From a virus, in IMG/VR virus record IMGVR_UViG_3300042349_000656, positions 1 through 47,878 of that record: a stretch of 47,878 nucleotides of DNA; one strand, 5' to 3'. Positions within the stretch are counted from its first letter, which is position 1. The number at the start of each line of letters is the position of its first letter. Shown here piece by piece: positions 39,332 to 47,878 of the stretch. The notes below the pieces were generated by a model that was not told where the DNA came from, did no database searches, and was given only the letters and a program-made list of their open reading frames with translations. The position numbers and the translations under genes are program-made.

Positions 39332-40978
39332 ATGACTGATAATGTATATCTTGGCAATCCAAATTTAAAAAGAGCAAATACTCAAATTGAATTTAGTCAG
39401 GAACAAATTTTAGAATTTGTTAAGTGTAAAGATGATCCAGTTTATTTTGCAAATAATTATATTAAAATTGTTTCTCTTGATGAGGGATTAACTCAATTTC
39501 ATCCATACCACTTTCAAGAAAAGTTAATTAATAACTTTCATAAACATAGATTTAACATTTGTAAAATGCCTCGCCAGACAGGCAAATCTACAACTGTAGT
39601 TTCTTATCTCTTACATTATCTAATTTTTAACGATAGTGTCAATATTGGTATTCTTGCAAACAAGGCTGCAACTGCTAGAGAACTTTTAAGTAGACTTGCA
39701 ACAGCATATGAAAATTTACCAAAATGGATGCAGCAGGGAATTATTGCTTGGAATAAAGGAAATATTGAATTAGAAAACGGATCAAAAATACTTGCTGCTT
39801 CAACTTCTGCATCAGCAGTAAGAGGTATGTCATTTAATATCTTGTTCTTGGACGAATTTGCTTTCGTTCCAAATCATATTGCTGACGATTTCTTTGCATC
39901 CGTATACCCAACAATTTCATCTGGTAAAAATACTAAGGTTATTGTAGTATCTACGCCACACGGTATGAATCATTTCTACCGAATGTGGCATGATGCGGAA
40001 AAGGGAAAAAATGAATACGTACCAACTGATGTTCATTGGTCAGAAGTTCCTGGAAGAGACGCTGCCTGGAAAGAACAAACAATTAACAACACTTCAGAAC
40101 AACAATTCAAAATTGAGTTTGAATGTGAATTCTTAGGATCAGTCGATACACTAATTGCGCCAAGCAAATTGAGAAATTTAGTGTATGATAATCCAATAAA
40201 AAGGAATGCTGGTCTAGATGTTTATGAGGACGTGGTTCAAGGACACGACTATATTATTACAGTTGACGTTGCAAGAGGAGTCAGTGAGGACTATTCAGCT
40301 TTTGTCGTAGTTGATATAACTGAATTTCCACATAAAGTTGTCGCAAAATATAGAAACAATGAGATTAAACCAATGCTATTTCCAAATATCATTTATGAAG
40401 TAGCAAAAAATTATAACCGCGCATACATTCTTTGTGAGGTAAATGATATAGGTGATCAGGTAGCATCTTTATTGCATTATGATTTAGAATATCAAAATGT
40501 CCTCATGTGTTCTATGAGAGGTAGAGCTGGTCAAATTGTTGGGCAAGGATTTTCTGGTAAGAAAACGCAACTTGGCGTTAAGATGTCCAAAACTGTAAAA
40601 AAAGTTGGTTCACTGAATTTAAAAACTTTAATTGAGGAAGATAAACTTATTTTTAATGATTATGAAATCATAGCAGAGTTAACAACCTTTATACAGAAAA
40701 ACAATTCATTTGAAGCTGAAGATGGATGTAATGATGACCTTGCAATGTGTCTTGTAATTTATGCATGGCTAGTTGCACAAGATTACTTTAAAGAACTCAC
40801 TGATCAAGATATTAGAAAGAGATTGTATGAAGAGCAAAAAAATCAAATAGAACAAGATATGTCACCATTTGGTTTTGTTGTTGATGGATTAGATAATTCT
40901 AGTTTTGTAGATTCTGATGGAGACAGATGGTTTTCTGATGAATATGGTGATATGTCCTATATGTGGGATTATGTCTAA
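39332..40978 (+). CDS. gp17: Large terminase subunit gp17
   Basis: This 548-residue protein has a Walker A box in MPRQTGKSTT (79-88), Walker B with D174 and E175 in ILFLDEFAF, and the nuclease acidic residues D312 in ITVDVARG, E369 in LCEVNDIGD and D468-D469 in GCNDDLAMC, matching T4 gp17 (610 residues). gp17 is the ATP-driven packaging motor and headful nuclease docked on the gp20 portal. It is separated from gp16 by four genes. The stop overlaps the next ATG by one base. Confidence 0.97.
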   Translation: MTDNVYLGNPNLKRANTQIEFSQEQILEFVKCKDDPVYFANNYIKIVSLDEGLTQFHPYHFQEKLINNFHKHRFNICKMPRQTGKSTTVVSYLLHYLIFNDSVNIGILANKAATARELLSRLATAYENLPKWMQQGIIAWNKGNIELENGSKILAASTSASAVRGMSFNILFLDEFAFVPNHIADDFFASVYPTISSGKNTKVIVVSTPHGMNHFYRMWHDAEKGKNEYVPTDVHWSEVPGRDAAWKEQTINNTSEQQFKIEFECEFLGSVDTLIAPSKLRNLVYDNPIKRNAGLDVYEDVVQGHDYIITVDVARGVSEDYSAFVVVDITEFPHKVVAKYRNNEIKPMLFPNIIYEVAKNYNRAYILCEVNDIGDQVASLLHYDLEYQNVLMCSMRGRAGQIVGQGFSGKKTQLGVKMSKTVKKVGSLNLKTLIEEDKLIFNDYEIIAELTTFIQKNNSFEAEDGCNDDLAMCLVIYAWLVAQDYFKELTDQDIRKRLYEEQKNQIEQDMSPFGFVVDGLDNSSFVDSDGDRWFSDEYGDMSYMWDYV

Positions 40979-41223
40979 TGGACTTAGATGGACAAATAAG
41001 ATTAGGTCATCTTCTATTAAACGATAGAAAGTGTAGATCTTGCGGTCAAATAAAAAATTTAATCGACTCTTTTTATAGAACTAGAAAAGATAGAGGATCT
41101 GTTCCTTCATCATATTCTTATGAATGCAAAGAATGTACCATAAAAAGAATCAAAAAAAGTAGAAAATTATACCCACAAAAATCAGCATTAGATAACACAG
41201 TTTGGGAATATCCAGATTGGTAA
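40978..41223 (+). CDS. Small zinc-binding protein resembling the endonuclease VII finger
   Basis: The ATG at 40978 overlaps the gp17 stop and gives 81 residues; the longer start at 40963 lies in gp17. A zinc-binding pair C-x2-C (CRSCGQIKNL) and CKEC (SYECKECTIKRIKKS) frames FYRTRKDRGSVPSSYS. This is the zinc site pattern found at the front of T4 endonuclease VII-like and HNH proteins. The catalytic part is absent: no His-Asn core follows. The basic stretch suggests DNA binding. It may be a packaging-associated DNA-binding factor or a remnant nuclease. Confidence 0.7.
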   Translation: MDLDGQIRLGHLLLNDRKCRSCGQIKNLIDSFYRTRKDRGSVPSSYSYECKECTIKRIKKSRKLYPQKSALDNTVWEYPDW

Positions 41224-41246
41224 GTGTTCATGCATCGTTTCCCCAT

Positions 41247-41276
41247 TGAAAATATACTTTTTAATAAATATTTTCA
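41247..41276 (+). promoter_or_regulatory. Inverted repeat carrying the late promoter of gp18
   Basis: TGAAAATAT at 41247-41255 and ATATTTTCA at 41268-41276 form a perfect 9-bp inverted repeat. The late box TAATAAATA at 41262-41270 lies partly in the loop and partly in the right arm, 33-41 bases before the gp18 start. The structure could be a terminator for gp17 transcripts. Confidence 0.5.
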
Positions 41277-41302
41277 GATAAACTGAGATTACGGAGAAAA
41301 AC

Positions 41303-43810
41303 ATGGCGACTCCTCAATTATCTCCTGGAGTACTAATCAGGGAGGTTGATTTAACTGTAGGAAGAGCTGATAATGTACTTGACAATATTGGTGCTATTGC
41401 TGGACCTTTCCCTAAAGGTCCAGTTGAAGAACCAGTAGATATTACAACCGAAAGTGAACTGATTGATGTATTTGGAGAACCACAAACTACAGATGGTCAG
41501 TACGAATTTTGGATGACCGCATCATCCTTCCTTTCATATGGCGGCGTTCTAAAGGTTACCAGATGTTCTGGAGATAACCTAAACAATGCTAACGCTATTA
41601 GCACAGGAATTGGAACTGATGATGTAATCATCAAGAACTTTGAAGATTATGATGCAAATTGGGCAGACGATATTGCCGATTACATCTTTGTTGCTAAAAA
41701 CCCAGGAACATGGGCAAATAATCTGAAAATTGCTTTTATTGACGATAAAGCAGATCAGATTATTGGAATCAAGACTACTAATCTCAGGCAGGTTGGAGTT
41801 GCAATTTCAGTAGGAGCTGGAATTAGTTTTAAACTGGAAGATCAAAAACTACCAGGAAGAGGACAAGCAGCTACATTTGATGGTGTCCTCAAAGGAATCA
41901 TTACTGGTATTACAACAACTGTAGAAAGAACCGATCTTGAAGTTAAGATTGTATCCCGCGTAAGAGACCCTTACACTGATATTCAGAATGTAAGACAGAC
42001 TACTACTGCATATAATGAGGGAGCATCTGGAGTTGGAGTAACAAATAGAGTTTATGTAAATTCAACTCTTGATGTATCTCCAAATGATGTAATTTCCGTT
42101 GCTGGTCTTGGATCAACAACATCTGATTTTTATGGATCAGCATCTGTTGTTTCTGTTGGTGGCACATTTGTCACTATTGGATCAACTGTTGCAAATATCA
42201 GAACTGGTATTGCAGTAAGTTTCACTCGTCAGATTGCTATTGGAGCGTCCGAGATCTTCATTAACTATGCAGATAAGAATCAGACAACTGCATTTAGACC
42301 AGGAAACAGAGTAACTCTTACACAAGTTGGAGAGGGAACCACTTCAATTAGTGGAATTTCAACTTTCAATATTGAAAGTGCAAAAGACTGGTATGATCAG
42401 CAGTATATTAGACTTCAGAATACAAATATTCTCTGGAGATCTATTGCACCAAAACCAACAACAACCCGTTGGGCACAAGAGAGAAACTCTAGAAATGATG
42501 CAATGCATATTGCAGTTATTGATGATTTAGGAACAGTAACTGGAATTAAAGGAGCTCTTCTCGAGAAGCATGTTTCTCTATCTAAAGCAAGTGATGCAAC
42601 ATCAGCAGTAAATGCTCCTCAGAAAATTTGGTGGAAGGATTACCTTGCACGTTATTCAAGATATCTTTATGCTGGAGATAACCCATCAGATAACGGAGTT
42701 GTTTCTGAAACAGTATATAGATCTGGATTCAGTGATACTGTAGAAATGGGAGCTTCTGGAGGTGCTCAGTACACCTTAGGAGACCTTGCTGATCAACTTT
42801 GGAACCAACCAGCACAAGACATTACATTTAGTGTAATGGGTAATGTTTCCTATACCTTAGGTGGTGGAAAAGATTATTCTGGAGAAAATAACGAAGGTGG
42901 TCTTGCAGCAACTCTAGGAGATCTTATCAGTGCATATAGAACATTTGAAAATAGAGATGATGTACCTCTAGATTATCTTCTCATGGGTCCTGGTCTTGGC
43001 AATAAGTTTGAATCTCAAGCAAAAGCTCAAGAATTGATTGCAATTGCTGAAGATAGAAAAGATTGCATGGCAATGATTTCTCCTCATAGGGCGGATGTTG
43101 TTGACATTACAAACTCAGATACTCAGACAGATAATATCATTGAATTCTATAGTTCAATGCCATCATCATCATATGCAGTATTTGATACTGGTTATAAGTA
43201 CACTTATGATAGATTCAATAATAAGTTCCGCTATATTCCAACAAATGGAGACATTGCTGGTCTTTGCGTAAGAACTTCAATCTTTGCATATCCTTGGTTC
43301 TCACCTGCAGGACAGCAAAGAGGTATTCTGAATAATGCAATTAAACTTGCATATAATCCAAATAAGGCACAAAGAGATCAACTCTATCCTCAGAGAATCA
43401 ACGCAATTGTTACTCAACCAGGAATTGGAACTCTTCTCTTTGGCGATAAAACAGGTCTTGGTTATGCATCAGCATTTGATAGAATTAACGTCCGTAGACT
43501 GTTCCTCACTGTTGAGCAAGCACTGGAGAGAAGCGCACAAGCACAACTCTTCGAACTCAACGATGAAATTACAAGAGCTAACTTCATCAACATTGTTGAA
43601 CCATATCTACGTGAGGTTCAGGCAAAGAGAGGTCTCTACGGATTCCTAGTTGTTTGTGATGAAACAAATAACACTCCTGACATTATTGATAATAATGAAT
43701 TTAGAGCTGACATTTATCTGAAACCAGCTAAATCTATTAACTATGTCACTCTAACATTTGTTGCTACCAGAACTGGAGTCAGCTTTGAAGAAGTGGCTGG
43801 TAGAGTTTAA
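41303..43810 (+). CDS. gp18: Tail sheath protein gp18
   Basis: This 835-residue protein is longer than T4 gp18 (659). It begins MATPQLSPGVLIREVDLT with GAIAGPFPKGPVEEPVDI, as in the family, and its last 110 residues match the T4 fold core (NVRRLFLTVEQALERSAQAQ, NFINIVEPYLREVQAKRG, CDETNNTPDIIDNNEFRADI, KPAKSINYVTLTFVAT). The extra length lies mostly in residues 200-430, probably outward-facing domains. gp18 forms the contractile sheath. A hairpin with 10-bp arms lies 98-121 bases after the start. Confidence 0.97.
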   Translation: MATPQLSPGVLIREVDLTVGRADNVLDNIGAIAGPFPKGPVEEPVDITTESELIDVFGEPQTTDGQYEFWMTASSFLSYGGVLKVTRCSGDNLNNANAISTGIGTDDVIIKNFEDYDANWADDIADYIFVAKNPGTWANNLKIAFIDDKADQIIGIKTTNLRQVGVAISVGAGISFKLEDQKLPGRGQAATFDGVLKGIITGITTTVERTDLEVKIVSRVRDPYTDIQNVRQTTTAYNEGASGVGVTNRVYVNSTLDVSPNDVISVAGLGSTTSDFYGSASVVSVGGTFVTIGSTVANIRTGIAVSFTRQIAIGASEIFINYADKNQTTAFRPGNRVTLTQVGEGTTSISGISTFNIESAKDWYDQQYIRLQNTNILWRSIAPKPTTTRWAQERNSRNDAMHIAVIDDLGTVTGIKGALLEKHVSLSKASDATSAVNAPQKIWWKDYLARYSRYLYAGDNPSDNGVVSETVYRSGFSDTVEMGASGGAQYTLGDLADQLWNQPAQDITFSVMGNVSYTLGGGKDYSGENNEGGLAATLGDLISAYRTFENRDDVPLDYLLMGPGLGNKFESQAKAQELIAIAEDRKDCMAMISPHRADVVDITNSDTQTDNIIEFYSSMPSSSYAVFDTGYKYTYDRFNNKFRYIPTNGDIAGLCVRTSIFAYPWFSPAGQQRGILNNAIKLAYNPNKAQRDQLYPQRINAIVTQPGIGTLLFGDKTGLGYASAFDRINVRRLFLTVEQALERSAQAQLFELNDEITRANFINIVEPYLREVQAKRGLYGFLVVCDETNNTPDIIDNNEFRADIYLKPAKSINYVTLTFVATRTGVSFEEVAGRV
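41400..41423 (+). promoter_or_regulatory. Strong hairpin early in gp18
   Basis: CTGGACCTTT and AAAGGTCCAG are exact reverse complements around CCCT, at codons 33-41 of gp18. It is stable by eye (10 bp, 4-base loop) and lies within the coding sequence for the conserved AGPFPKGPVE segment. Confidence 0.5.
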
Positions 43811-43848
43811 TTTTAACCAATAACTAAAACGGAAAGGAGGATTAAAAA

Positions 43849-44505
43849 ATGGCTGATTCCACTAACAAACCATCTATAAAGAATATATCATCATTCAAAA
43901 ATAGACTAGCTGGTGGTGGTGCAAGACCAAACTTATTTGAAGTTGCCCTTGATGATTTCCCCGCAGAAGTTCAATCTCAGTGGGATAGTGAGTCAAAGGT
44001 AGACTTTAGATTCCTTTGTAAAGCAGCTGCTCTGCCAGCTTCAAACGTTGCTCCTATTGATGTTCCCTTCAGAGGAAGAATTCTTAAGGTTGCTGGTGAT
44101 AGAACCTTTGATACTTGGACAGTTACCGTTATTAACGATGAGGACTTTAAGATCAGACATGCTTTCGAGGCATGGATGAATCTCCTCAGCAAGTTAGATA
44201 ACGCTACTGGAGCATCAAATCCAACTTCTTACATGAAGAATGCGATTGTTTATCAACTGGGAAGAAGCAATGCGAAGGAAGGGACCAAAGTTGTAAATAG
44301 CATTTCTGCTCAGGGTCCTGGATTTAGTGCTACTGGAGACGGTCAAGCGACTGTTCTTAGATCATACAAAATGTATGATATTTTCCCAACAAACGTATCT
44401 CAGATCGATCTATCATATGATAGTTCAGATACTATTGAAGAATTCACTGTTGAATTCCAAGTTCAGTATTTTGAAATCAATGATGGTCCTTCTTCACTAC
44501 TCTAA
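43849..44505 (+). CDS. gp19: Tail tube protein gp19
   Basis: This 218-residue protein (T4 gp19 has 163) contains the family blocks FLCKAAALPASNVAPIDVPF, RGRILKVAGDRTFDTWTVTV and NDEDFKIRHAFEAWMNLLSK. Hexameric rings of it form the inner tail tube through which DNA passes. A strong AGGAGG ribosome binding site lies just before the ATG, consistent with high expression. It follows gp18 by 38 bases with no clear late box between, so it is probably co-transcribed. Confidence 0.96.
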   Translation: MADSTNKPSIKNISSFKNRLAGGGARPNLFEVALDDFPAEVQSQWDSESKVDFRFLCKAAALPASNVAPIDVPFRGRILKVAGDRTFDTWTVTVINDEDFKIRHAFEAWMNLLSKLDNATGASNPTSYMKNAIVYQLGRSNAKEGTKVVNSISAQGPGFSATGDGQATVLRSYKMYDIFPTNVSQIDLSYDSSDTIEEFTVEFQVQYFEINDGPSSLL

Positions 44506-44511
44506 TAAATA
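44503..44511 (+). promoter_or_regulatory. Late promoter of gp20, TAATAAATA
   Basis: TAATAAATA overlaps the gp19 stop codon and lies 31-39 bases before the gp20 start. Confidence 0.6.
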
Positions 44512-44541
44512 GGACAGTAGAAAGAAACCTAATCTTTATTC

Positions 44542-46200
44542 ATGGCAAAATTATTTGGATTCTCTATTGAGGATAAGGCCCAACAGTCAGATAACATAGT
44601 CTCCCCCGTTCCACCTAATAATGAGGATGGGGTTGACCATTATCTGACTAGTGGGTTTTTTGGTTCGTATGTAGATATAGAAGGTGTTTATAGGACAGAA
44701 TTTGATCTAATTAAAAGATATCGTGAAATGGCACTTCATCCAGAAGTTGATAGTGCAATTGAAGATATTATTAGCGAGGCAATTGTATCGGATACGTATG
44801 ATACTCCAGTAGAAATTGAACTTTCAAACTTAAATGCTAGTGATGGAATAAAAAGAAAAATAAGAGAAGAATTTAAAAGAATCTTAGAACTATTAGATTT
44901 TAATAAAAAATCTCATGAAATTTATAGAAATTGGTACGTTGATGGAAGACTTTACTATCATAAAGTAATTGATATTAAAAATCCACAAGAAGGAATACAA
45001 GAGCTAAGATATATTGACGCAATGAAAATGCGTTATGTAAGACAACAAAGAAAGACTGATGATGATAGATTTGCCATTGCGAAAAAAACTCAAGAAAATA
45101 CAACTGATCTGGATTTTCCTGAAATTGATGAATATTTTCTATATTTACCAAAAACTGCAGGACAGATTGGTAGTGCAAATAATTCGGGTTCCAGTTCTGG
45201 TGGTGGAATAAAAATTGCAAAAGATGCAATTACATATTGCAATTCTGGACTTTTAGATAGAAATAAGGGAACAGTGCTTTCATATTTGCACAAAGCAATT
45301 AAGTCTCTCAATCAACTTCGTATGATTGAAGATTCTCTTGTTATCTACAGATTATCTCGCGCACCAGAGCGTCGTATTTTCTATATTGATGTTGGAAATC
45401 TCCCTAAAGCAAAAGCAGAACAATATTTACGTGATGTTATGATGCGCTATCGTAACAAGTTAGTATACGATGCATCAACTGGGGAAGTTCGTGATGATAA
45501 GAAGTTTATGAGTATGCTTGAAGATTTTTGGTTACCACGTAGAGAAGGTGGAAGAGGAACAGAAATTACTACACTTCCAGGTGGTCAAAATCTTGGAGAG
45601 ATTACTGATATTAAGTATTTTCAAAGCAAACTTTATAGGTCATTAAACGTTCCCCCATCAAGAATGGAGGGAGAGGGTGGATTTAATCTCGGACGTTCAT
45701 CAGAAATTCTTAGAGATGAACTTAAATTCACAAAATTTGTAGGACGCTTAAGAAAGAGATTCTCTAACATGTTTAATGACATGTTAAAAACTCAATTAAT
45801 TCTCAAGAATATTATTACTCTAGAAGATTGGGATAAAATGTCCCAACATATTCAATATGATTTCTTATATGATAATCATTTCTCAGAGTTAAAAGAAGCA
45901 GAACTTCTTACAGAAAGATTGAACCTTGCAGCAACTGCGGAACCATATATTGGAAAATATTACTCACAAGATTATGTTAGACGTAAAATTCTACGTCAAA
46001 CTGATCAAGAAATAGTTGAGCAAGATATGATCATTCAAAAAGAAATTGAAGAGGGAATTATTCCAGATCCAAATGCTCCAGTTGATCCAGAAACAGGAGA
46101 ACCTATTAGCGATTCTATAGATGGACAATCTGGACAAGTTCCAGTCGAACCAGAAATTGATGCATCTGCAGTAGAACCTCCTTCTGGAGGGGAAATATAA
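44542..46200 (+). CDS. gp20: Portal protein gp20
   Basis: This 552-residue protein (T4 gp20 has 524) has typical blocks: LIKRYREMALHPEVDSAIED, RKIREEFKRILELLDFNKKS, YRNWYVDGRLYYHKVIDIKN, LRMIEDSLVIYRLSRAPERR and the lengthy middle with TEITTLPGGQNLGEI followed by YFQSKLYRSLNVPPSRM. It forms the dodecameric portal at the head vertex where gp17 docks and later the neck attaches. The acidic Pro-rich C-terminus (DPNAPVDPETGEPISDSIDG) is longer than usual. Confidence 0.97.
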   Translation: MAKLFGFSIEDKAQQSDNIVSPVPPNNEDGVDHYLTSGFFGSYVDIEGVYRTEFDLIKRYREMALHPEVDSAIEDIISEAIVSDTYDTPVEIELSNLNASDGIKRKIREEFKRILELLDFNKKSHEIYRNWYVDGRLYYHKVIDIKNPQEGIQELRYIDAMKMRYVRQQRKTDDDRFAIAKKTQENTTDLDFPEIDEYFLYLPKTAGQIGSANNSGSSSGGGIKIAKDAITYCNSGLLDRNKGTVLSYLHKAIKSLNQLRMIEDSLVIYRLSRAPERRIFYIDVGNLPKAKAEQYLRDVMMRYRNKLVYDASTGEVRDDKKFMSMLEDFWLPRREGGRGTEITTLPGGQNLGEITDIKYFQSKLYRSLNVPPSRMEGEGGFNLGRSSEILRDELKFTKFVGRLRKRFSNMFNDMLKTQLILKNIITLEDWDKMSQHIQYDFLYDNHFSELKEAELLTERLNLAATAEPYIGKYYSQDYVRRKILRQTDQEIVEQDMIIQKEIEEGIIPDPNAPVDPETGEPISDSIDGQSGQVPVEPEIDASAVEPPSGGEI

Positions 46201-46203
46201 ATA
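46196..46203 (+). promoter_or_regulatory. Late promoter, TATAAATA (perfect)
   Basis: A perfect T4-type late -10 box overlaps the gp20 stop codon and lies 29-36 bases before the start of the core-protein gene. A CCTCC/GGAGG hairpin precedes it by six bases. Confidence 0.75.
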
Positions 46204-46231
46204 ATAGAAATTAATTAACTTGGTAATTAAA

Positions 46232-46423
46232 ATGGACGAACTTATGGACATGATTATTGCTGATGAGTCCCCATCAAGCATTAGCGATAAAATTAAAGAA
46301 ATGTTATTTGCAAAGGCAGCAGATAGAGTTGATGGTCTTAGACCTGAAGTTGCTAATGAACTTTTTGGAGATCCTGCAGGAGATGTGGGAGATGAAGAAG
46401 AAGAGATTATTGATGAGGAATAA
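46232..46423 (+). CDS. gp67: Prohead core protein, gp67-like
   Basis: This 63-residue protein follows gp20 as gp67 does in T4. It starts MDELMDMIIADESPSSISDK, has a helix IKEMLFAKAADRVDGLR and ends with a run of acidic residues (GDEEEEIIDEE). The same plan (helical start, strongly acidic tail) applies to T4 gp67, a scaffold-core protein degraded by gp21 during maturation. The ATG at 46232 is preferred over an in-frame TTG at 46220. Confidence 0.8.
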   Translation: MDELMDMIIADESPSSISDKIKEMLFAKAADRVDGLRPEVANELFGDPAGDVGDEEEEIIDEE

Positions 46424-46441
46424 TACCTCAAGTTAAATAAG

Positions 46442-46450
46442 TAATAAATA
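46442..46450 (+). promoter_or_regulatory. Late promoter, TAATAAATA
   Basis: TAATAAATA lies 26-34 bases before the start of the gene at 46476; GTTAAATAA just upstream is a second possible box. Confidence 0.6.
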
Positions 46451-46475
46451 ACTACTATAAGACTTTATTATAACG

Positions 46476-46745
46476 ATGCAAAGGACAAAGGTAATAGCAA
46501 CTGAAGTTGCTCTTGGTACAAGTGCTGGAGCAGGTTCAAGTATTTCTGACGCAACTTGCGTAAGACTATATAACGGATCTGGTGGTGTAGCTACAGTTAG
46601 TATTGCTAGTACAGTTGGAGCAGCAGACACTGCAACATTTACTATGCCAAATGCAACTGTAGAATTTTTAGAAAAACCCCCATCATATGTTATCTGGGCA
46701 TCGTCTGCTTCTGTGAAAGCCGCTAAAGTAGGACTTACTAACTAA
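46476..46745 (+). CDS. Small head-region structural protein
   Basis: This 89-residue protein begins MQRTKVIATEVALGTSAGAG and contains ATCVRLYNGSGGVATVSIAS, TATFTMPNATVEFLEKPPSY and ends KAAKVGLTN. The pattern VRLYN...TFTMP...EFLEKP...VAYTN-like end is common among cyanophage small virion proteins and looks like a small beta sandwich. It lies in the T4 gp68 position but does not resemble gp68, a core protein. It could be a head decoration protein; that is inferred. Confidence 0.75.
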   Translation: MQRTKVIATEVALGTSAGAGSSISDATCVRLYNGSGGVATVSIASTVGAADTATFTMPNATVEFLEKPPSYVIWASSASVKAAKVGLTN

Positions 46746-46751
46746 GAAAAA

Positions 46752-47405
46752 ATGAAACTAATCAGAGAAGAAATCGAAAAGGTAGAAGTTCTTACAGAAG
46801 GAACTGGAAAACAACAAAAACTTTTCGTTAAGGGTCCTTTTCTTCAAGCAGAATGTGTTAACCGTAATGGAAGGATGTATCCTATGTCCATTATGGAACG
46901 TGAAGTAAAGCGTTATACTGAACAATATGTTGAAAAAGGACGTGCTCTTGGTGAACTTGGACATCCTGATGGTCCAACTATAAATCTGGATAGAGTATCA
47001 CATAAAATTATTGAACTCTATCGTGAAGGAAATAATTTTATCGGTAAAGCACAAATTCTATCCACTCCAATGGGTAAAATTGCAGAGTCACTTCTCAAGG
47101 ACGGAGTTACTCTTGGCGTATCTTCTCGGGGAATCGGATCTCTGAAAGAAAATCATAGAGAAGGATATAAAGAAGTCGGTGAAGACTTTATGCTTGCAAC
47201 TGCAGCAGATATTGTTGCAGATCCTTCTGCACCTGATGCTTTTGTTCAGGGAATCATGGAAGGTAAAGAATGGGTATGGGATGGAGGTATTCTTCGTGAG
47301 AAGTATGCTTCTCAAGCATATAAAAAAATCAATAGTTTAGTAGATCAAAAACAACTTGAAGAAAATAAGATTAATCTTTTCAACGACTTCTTAAATTCAC
47401 TATAA
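46752..47405 (+). CDS. gp21: Prohead maturation protease gp21
   Basis: This 217-residue protein (T4 gp21 has 212) has family blocks GPFLQAECVNRNGRMYPMSI, RALGELGHPDGPTINLDRVS with the catalytic His, and GVTLGVSSRGIGSLKE with the catalytic Ser. gp21 cleaves core and shell proteins after (I/L)xE inside the prohead. An LTE|G near residue 16 may be its own processing site. It could also cut the candidate proteins between gp16 and gp17. Confidence 0.97.
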   Translation: MKLIREEIEKVEVLTEGTGKQQKLFVKGPFLQAECVNRNGRMYPMSIMEREVKRYTEQYVEKGRALGELGHPDGPTINLDRVSHKIIELYREGNNFIGKAQILSTPMGKIAESLLKDGVTLGVSSRGIGSLKENHREGYKEVGEDFMLATAADIVADPSAPDAFVQGIMEGKEWVWDGGILREKYASQAYKKINSLVDQKQLEENKINLFNDFLNSL

Positions 47406-47424
47406 GTGGTGTAATTCTTCAAAT

Positions 47425-47432
47425 TATAAATA
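47425..47432 (+). promoter_or_regulatory. Late promoter of the scaffold gene, TATAAATA (perfect)
   Basis: A perfect late box with a second overlapping TAAATA copy lies 39-46 bases before the ATG at 47471. Confidence 0.75.
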
Positions 47433-47470
47433 AATATAGATTTAATACAAAGGTAAATCGGAGAGTTCAA

Positions 47471-47878
47471 ATGTCTCGTGGCAATCAATTACAAGAAATG
47501 GAAGCAGGCACTAAGCAATCCAAAACTGCCGTAAATTCTGGTGCAAAACCTGCAGAAGCTATGCCAAAGCTAACTACAGGTATTGCTCCTGGACAAACAG
47601 GTAGTTGGGAAGATCTTGGTGGACCTACTCCAGAAAACTATAAGTCTGATGATGATTCATCAAAACTTAAAGAACCATCACTAAAGACTGTTAGTGATGT
47701 AGTTACTCGTGGCGCCAAAGGTGCAGATTCTATGCAGAAACTGTCTGGTGCTGTTAAAGAGGAAGAGGAAGTTGATGACGAAGATCTTCTTGATGAAGAG
47801 CAAGAACTCGAAGATGATTCCGAATCTACTGAAGAAATTGAAGAAGTAGAGGAAGAAGAGGAAGAGGAAGAGGAAGAG
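47471..47878 (+). CDS. gp22: Prohead core scaffold gp22, 3' end cut by window edge
   Basis: 136 residues are visible before the window ends. The start MSRGNQLQEMEAGTKQSKTA, after GGAGAG upstream, is followed by a Gly/Pro-rich stretch and then a very acidic region (EEEEVDDEDLLDEEQELEDD and a run of Glu). Position after gp21 and composition match the main scaffold protein gp22, around which the gp23 shell forms. LQE at residues 7-9 fits the gp21 cut rule. Confidence 0.8.
   Translation, partial: MSRGNQLQEMEAGTKQSKTAVNSGAKPAEAMPKLTTGIAPGQTGSWEDLGGPTPENYKSDDDSSKLKEPSLKTVSDVVTRGAKGADSMQKLSGAVKEEEEVDDEDLLDEEQELEDDSESTEEIEEVEEEEEEEEEE

Noticed and set aside
45991-46431. 146-codon ORF on the - strand near gp20
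   Set aside because: It is antisense to the acidic gp20 tail and gp67-like gene. Ser/Pro-rich runs such as SSSIISSSSSP are the mirror of Glu/Asp codons.

Overview
The window looks like part of a T4-like myovirus genome of the cyanophage type. From about 6.7 kb to the right edge it carries the T4 morphogenesis genes in T4 order, all on the + strand: gp25, gp6, a giant gp7-like protein, a large unknown baseplate-region protein, gp8, a 2569-residue DUF4815-like fibre protein, gp13, gp14, gp15, gp16, gp17, gp18, gp19, gp20, a gp67-like core protein, gp21 and the start of gp22. T4-type late promoter boxes (TATAAATA and close variants) sit before many of these genes. A cyanobacterial host is inferred from small genes and sequence types I know from marine and freshwater cyanomyoviruses. 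No photosynthesis gene is in the window.

Bases 1-3924 are different. They are GC-rich (one 60-base line at 1321 counts 67% GC, against 35% for a line at 20161) and hold fifteen small genes of about 45-140 codons, one cut by the left edge. Most are separate units: a G-run/C-run hairpin, a -10-like box 28-32 bases before the start codon (63 in one case), a short A/C-rich leader with no Shine-Dalgarno sequence, and a small ORF. One of these genes is an HNH endonuclease with lower GC. Others resemble small conserved phage families (DUF8033-like, DUF7249-like, KTSC-like). Two are tiny exported or membrane proteins with a cysteine pair.

Bases 3925-4191 hold no gene and mark an abrupt change to AT-rich DNA. 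They contain a 12/14 direct repeat, a C9 tract between GTATA repeats, and a near-perfect sigma-70 promoter (TCGACA, 17 bases, TATAAT). Bases 4192-6654 then carry cyanophage small genes and a glycosyltransferase-like gene.

The baseplate and neck genes (6.7-34.9 kb) are enlarged by three families of dispersed protein repeats shared among neighbouring proteins. The fibre protein has a 59-residue stretch in which 29 residues are Trp, Tyr or Phe. Between gp16 and gp17, adjacent or overlapping in T4, lie four extra genes. Two of them look like internal head proteins: one begins with a T4-like capsid-targeting sequence, and the other is a 759-residue mosaic with gp21-type (I/L/F)xE cleavage sites at its module boundaries. 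The maturation protease gp21 is encoded about 9 kb downstream. This candidate set of packaged, protease-released proteins and the promoter-gene cassette array are the two most interesting systems here.
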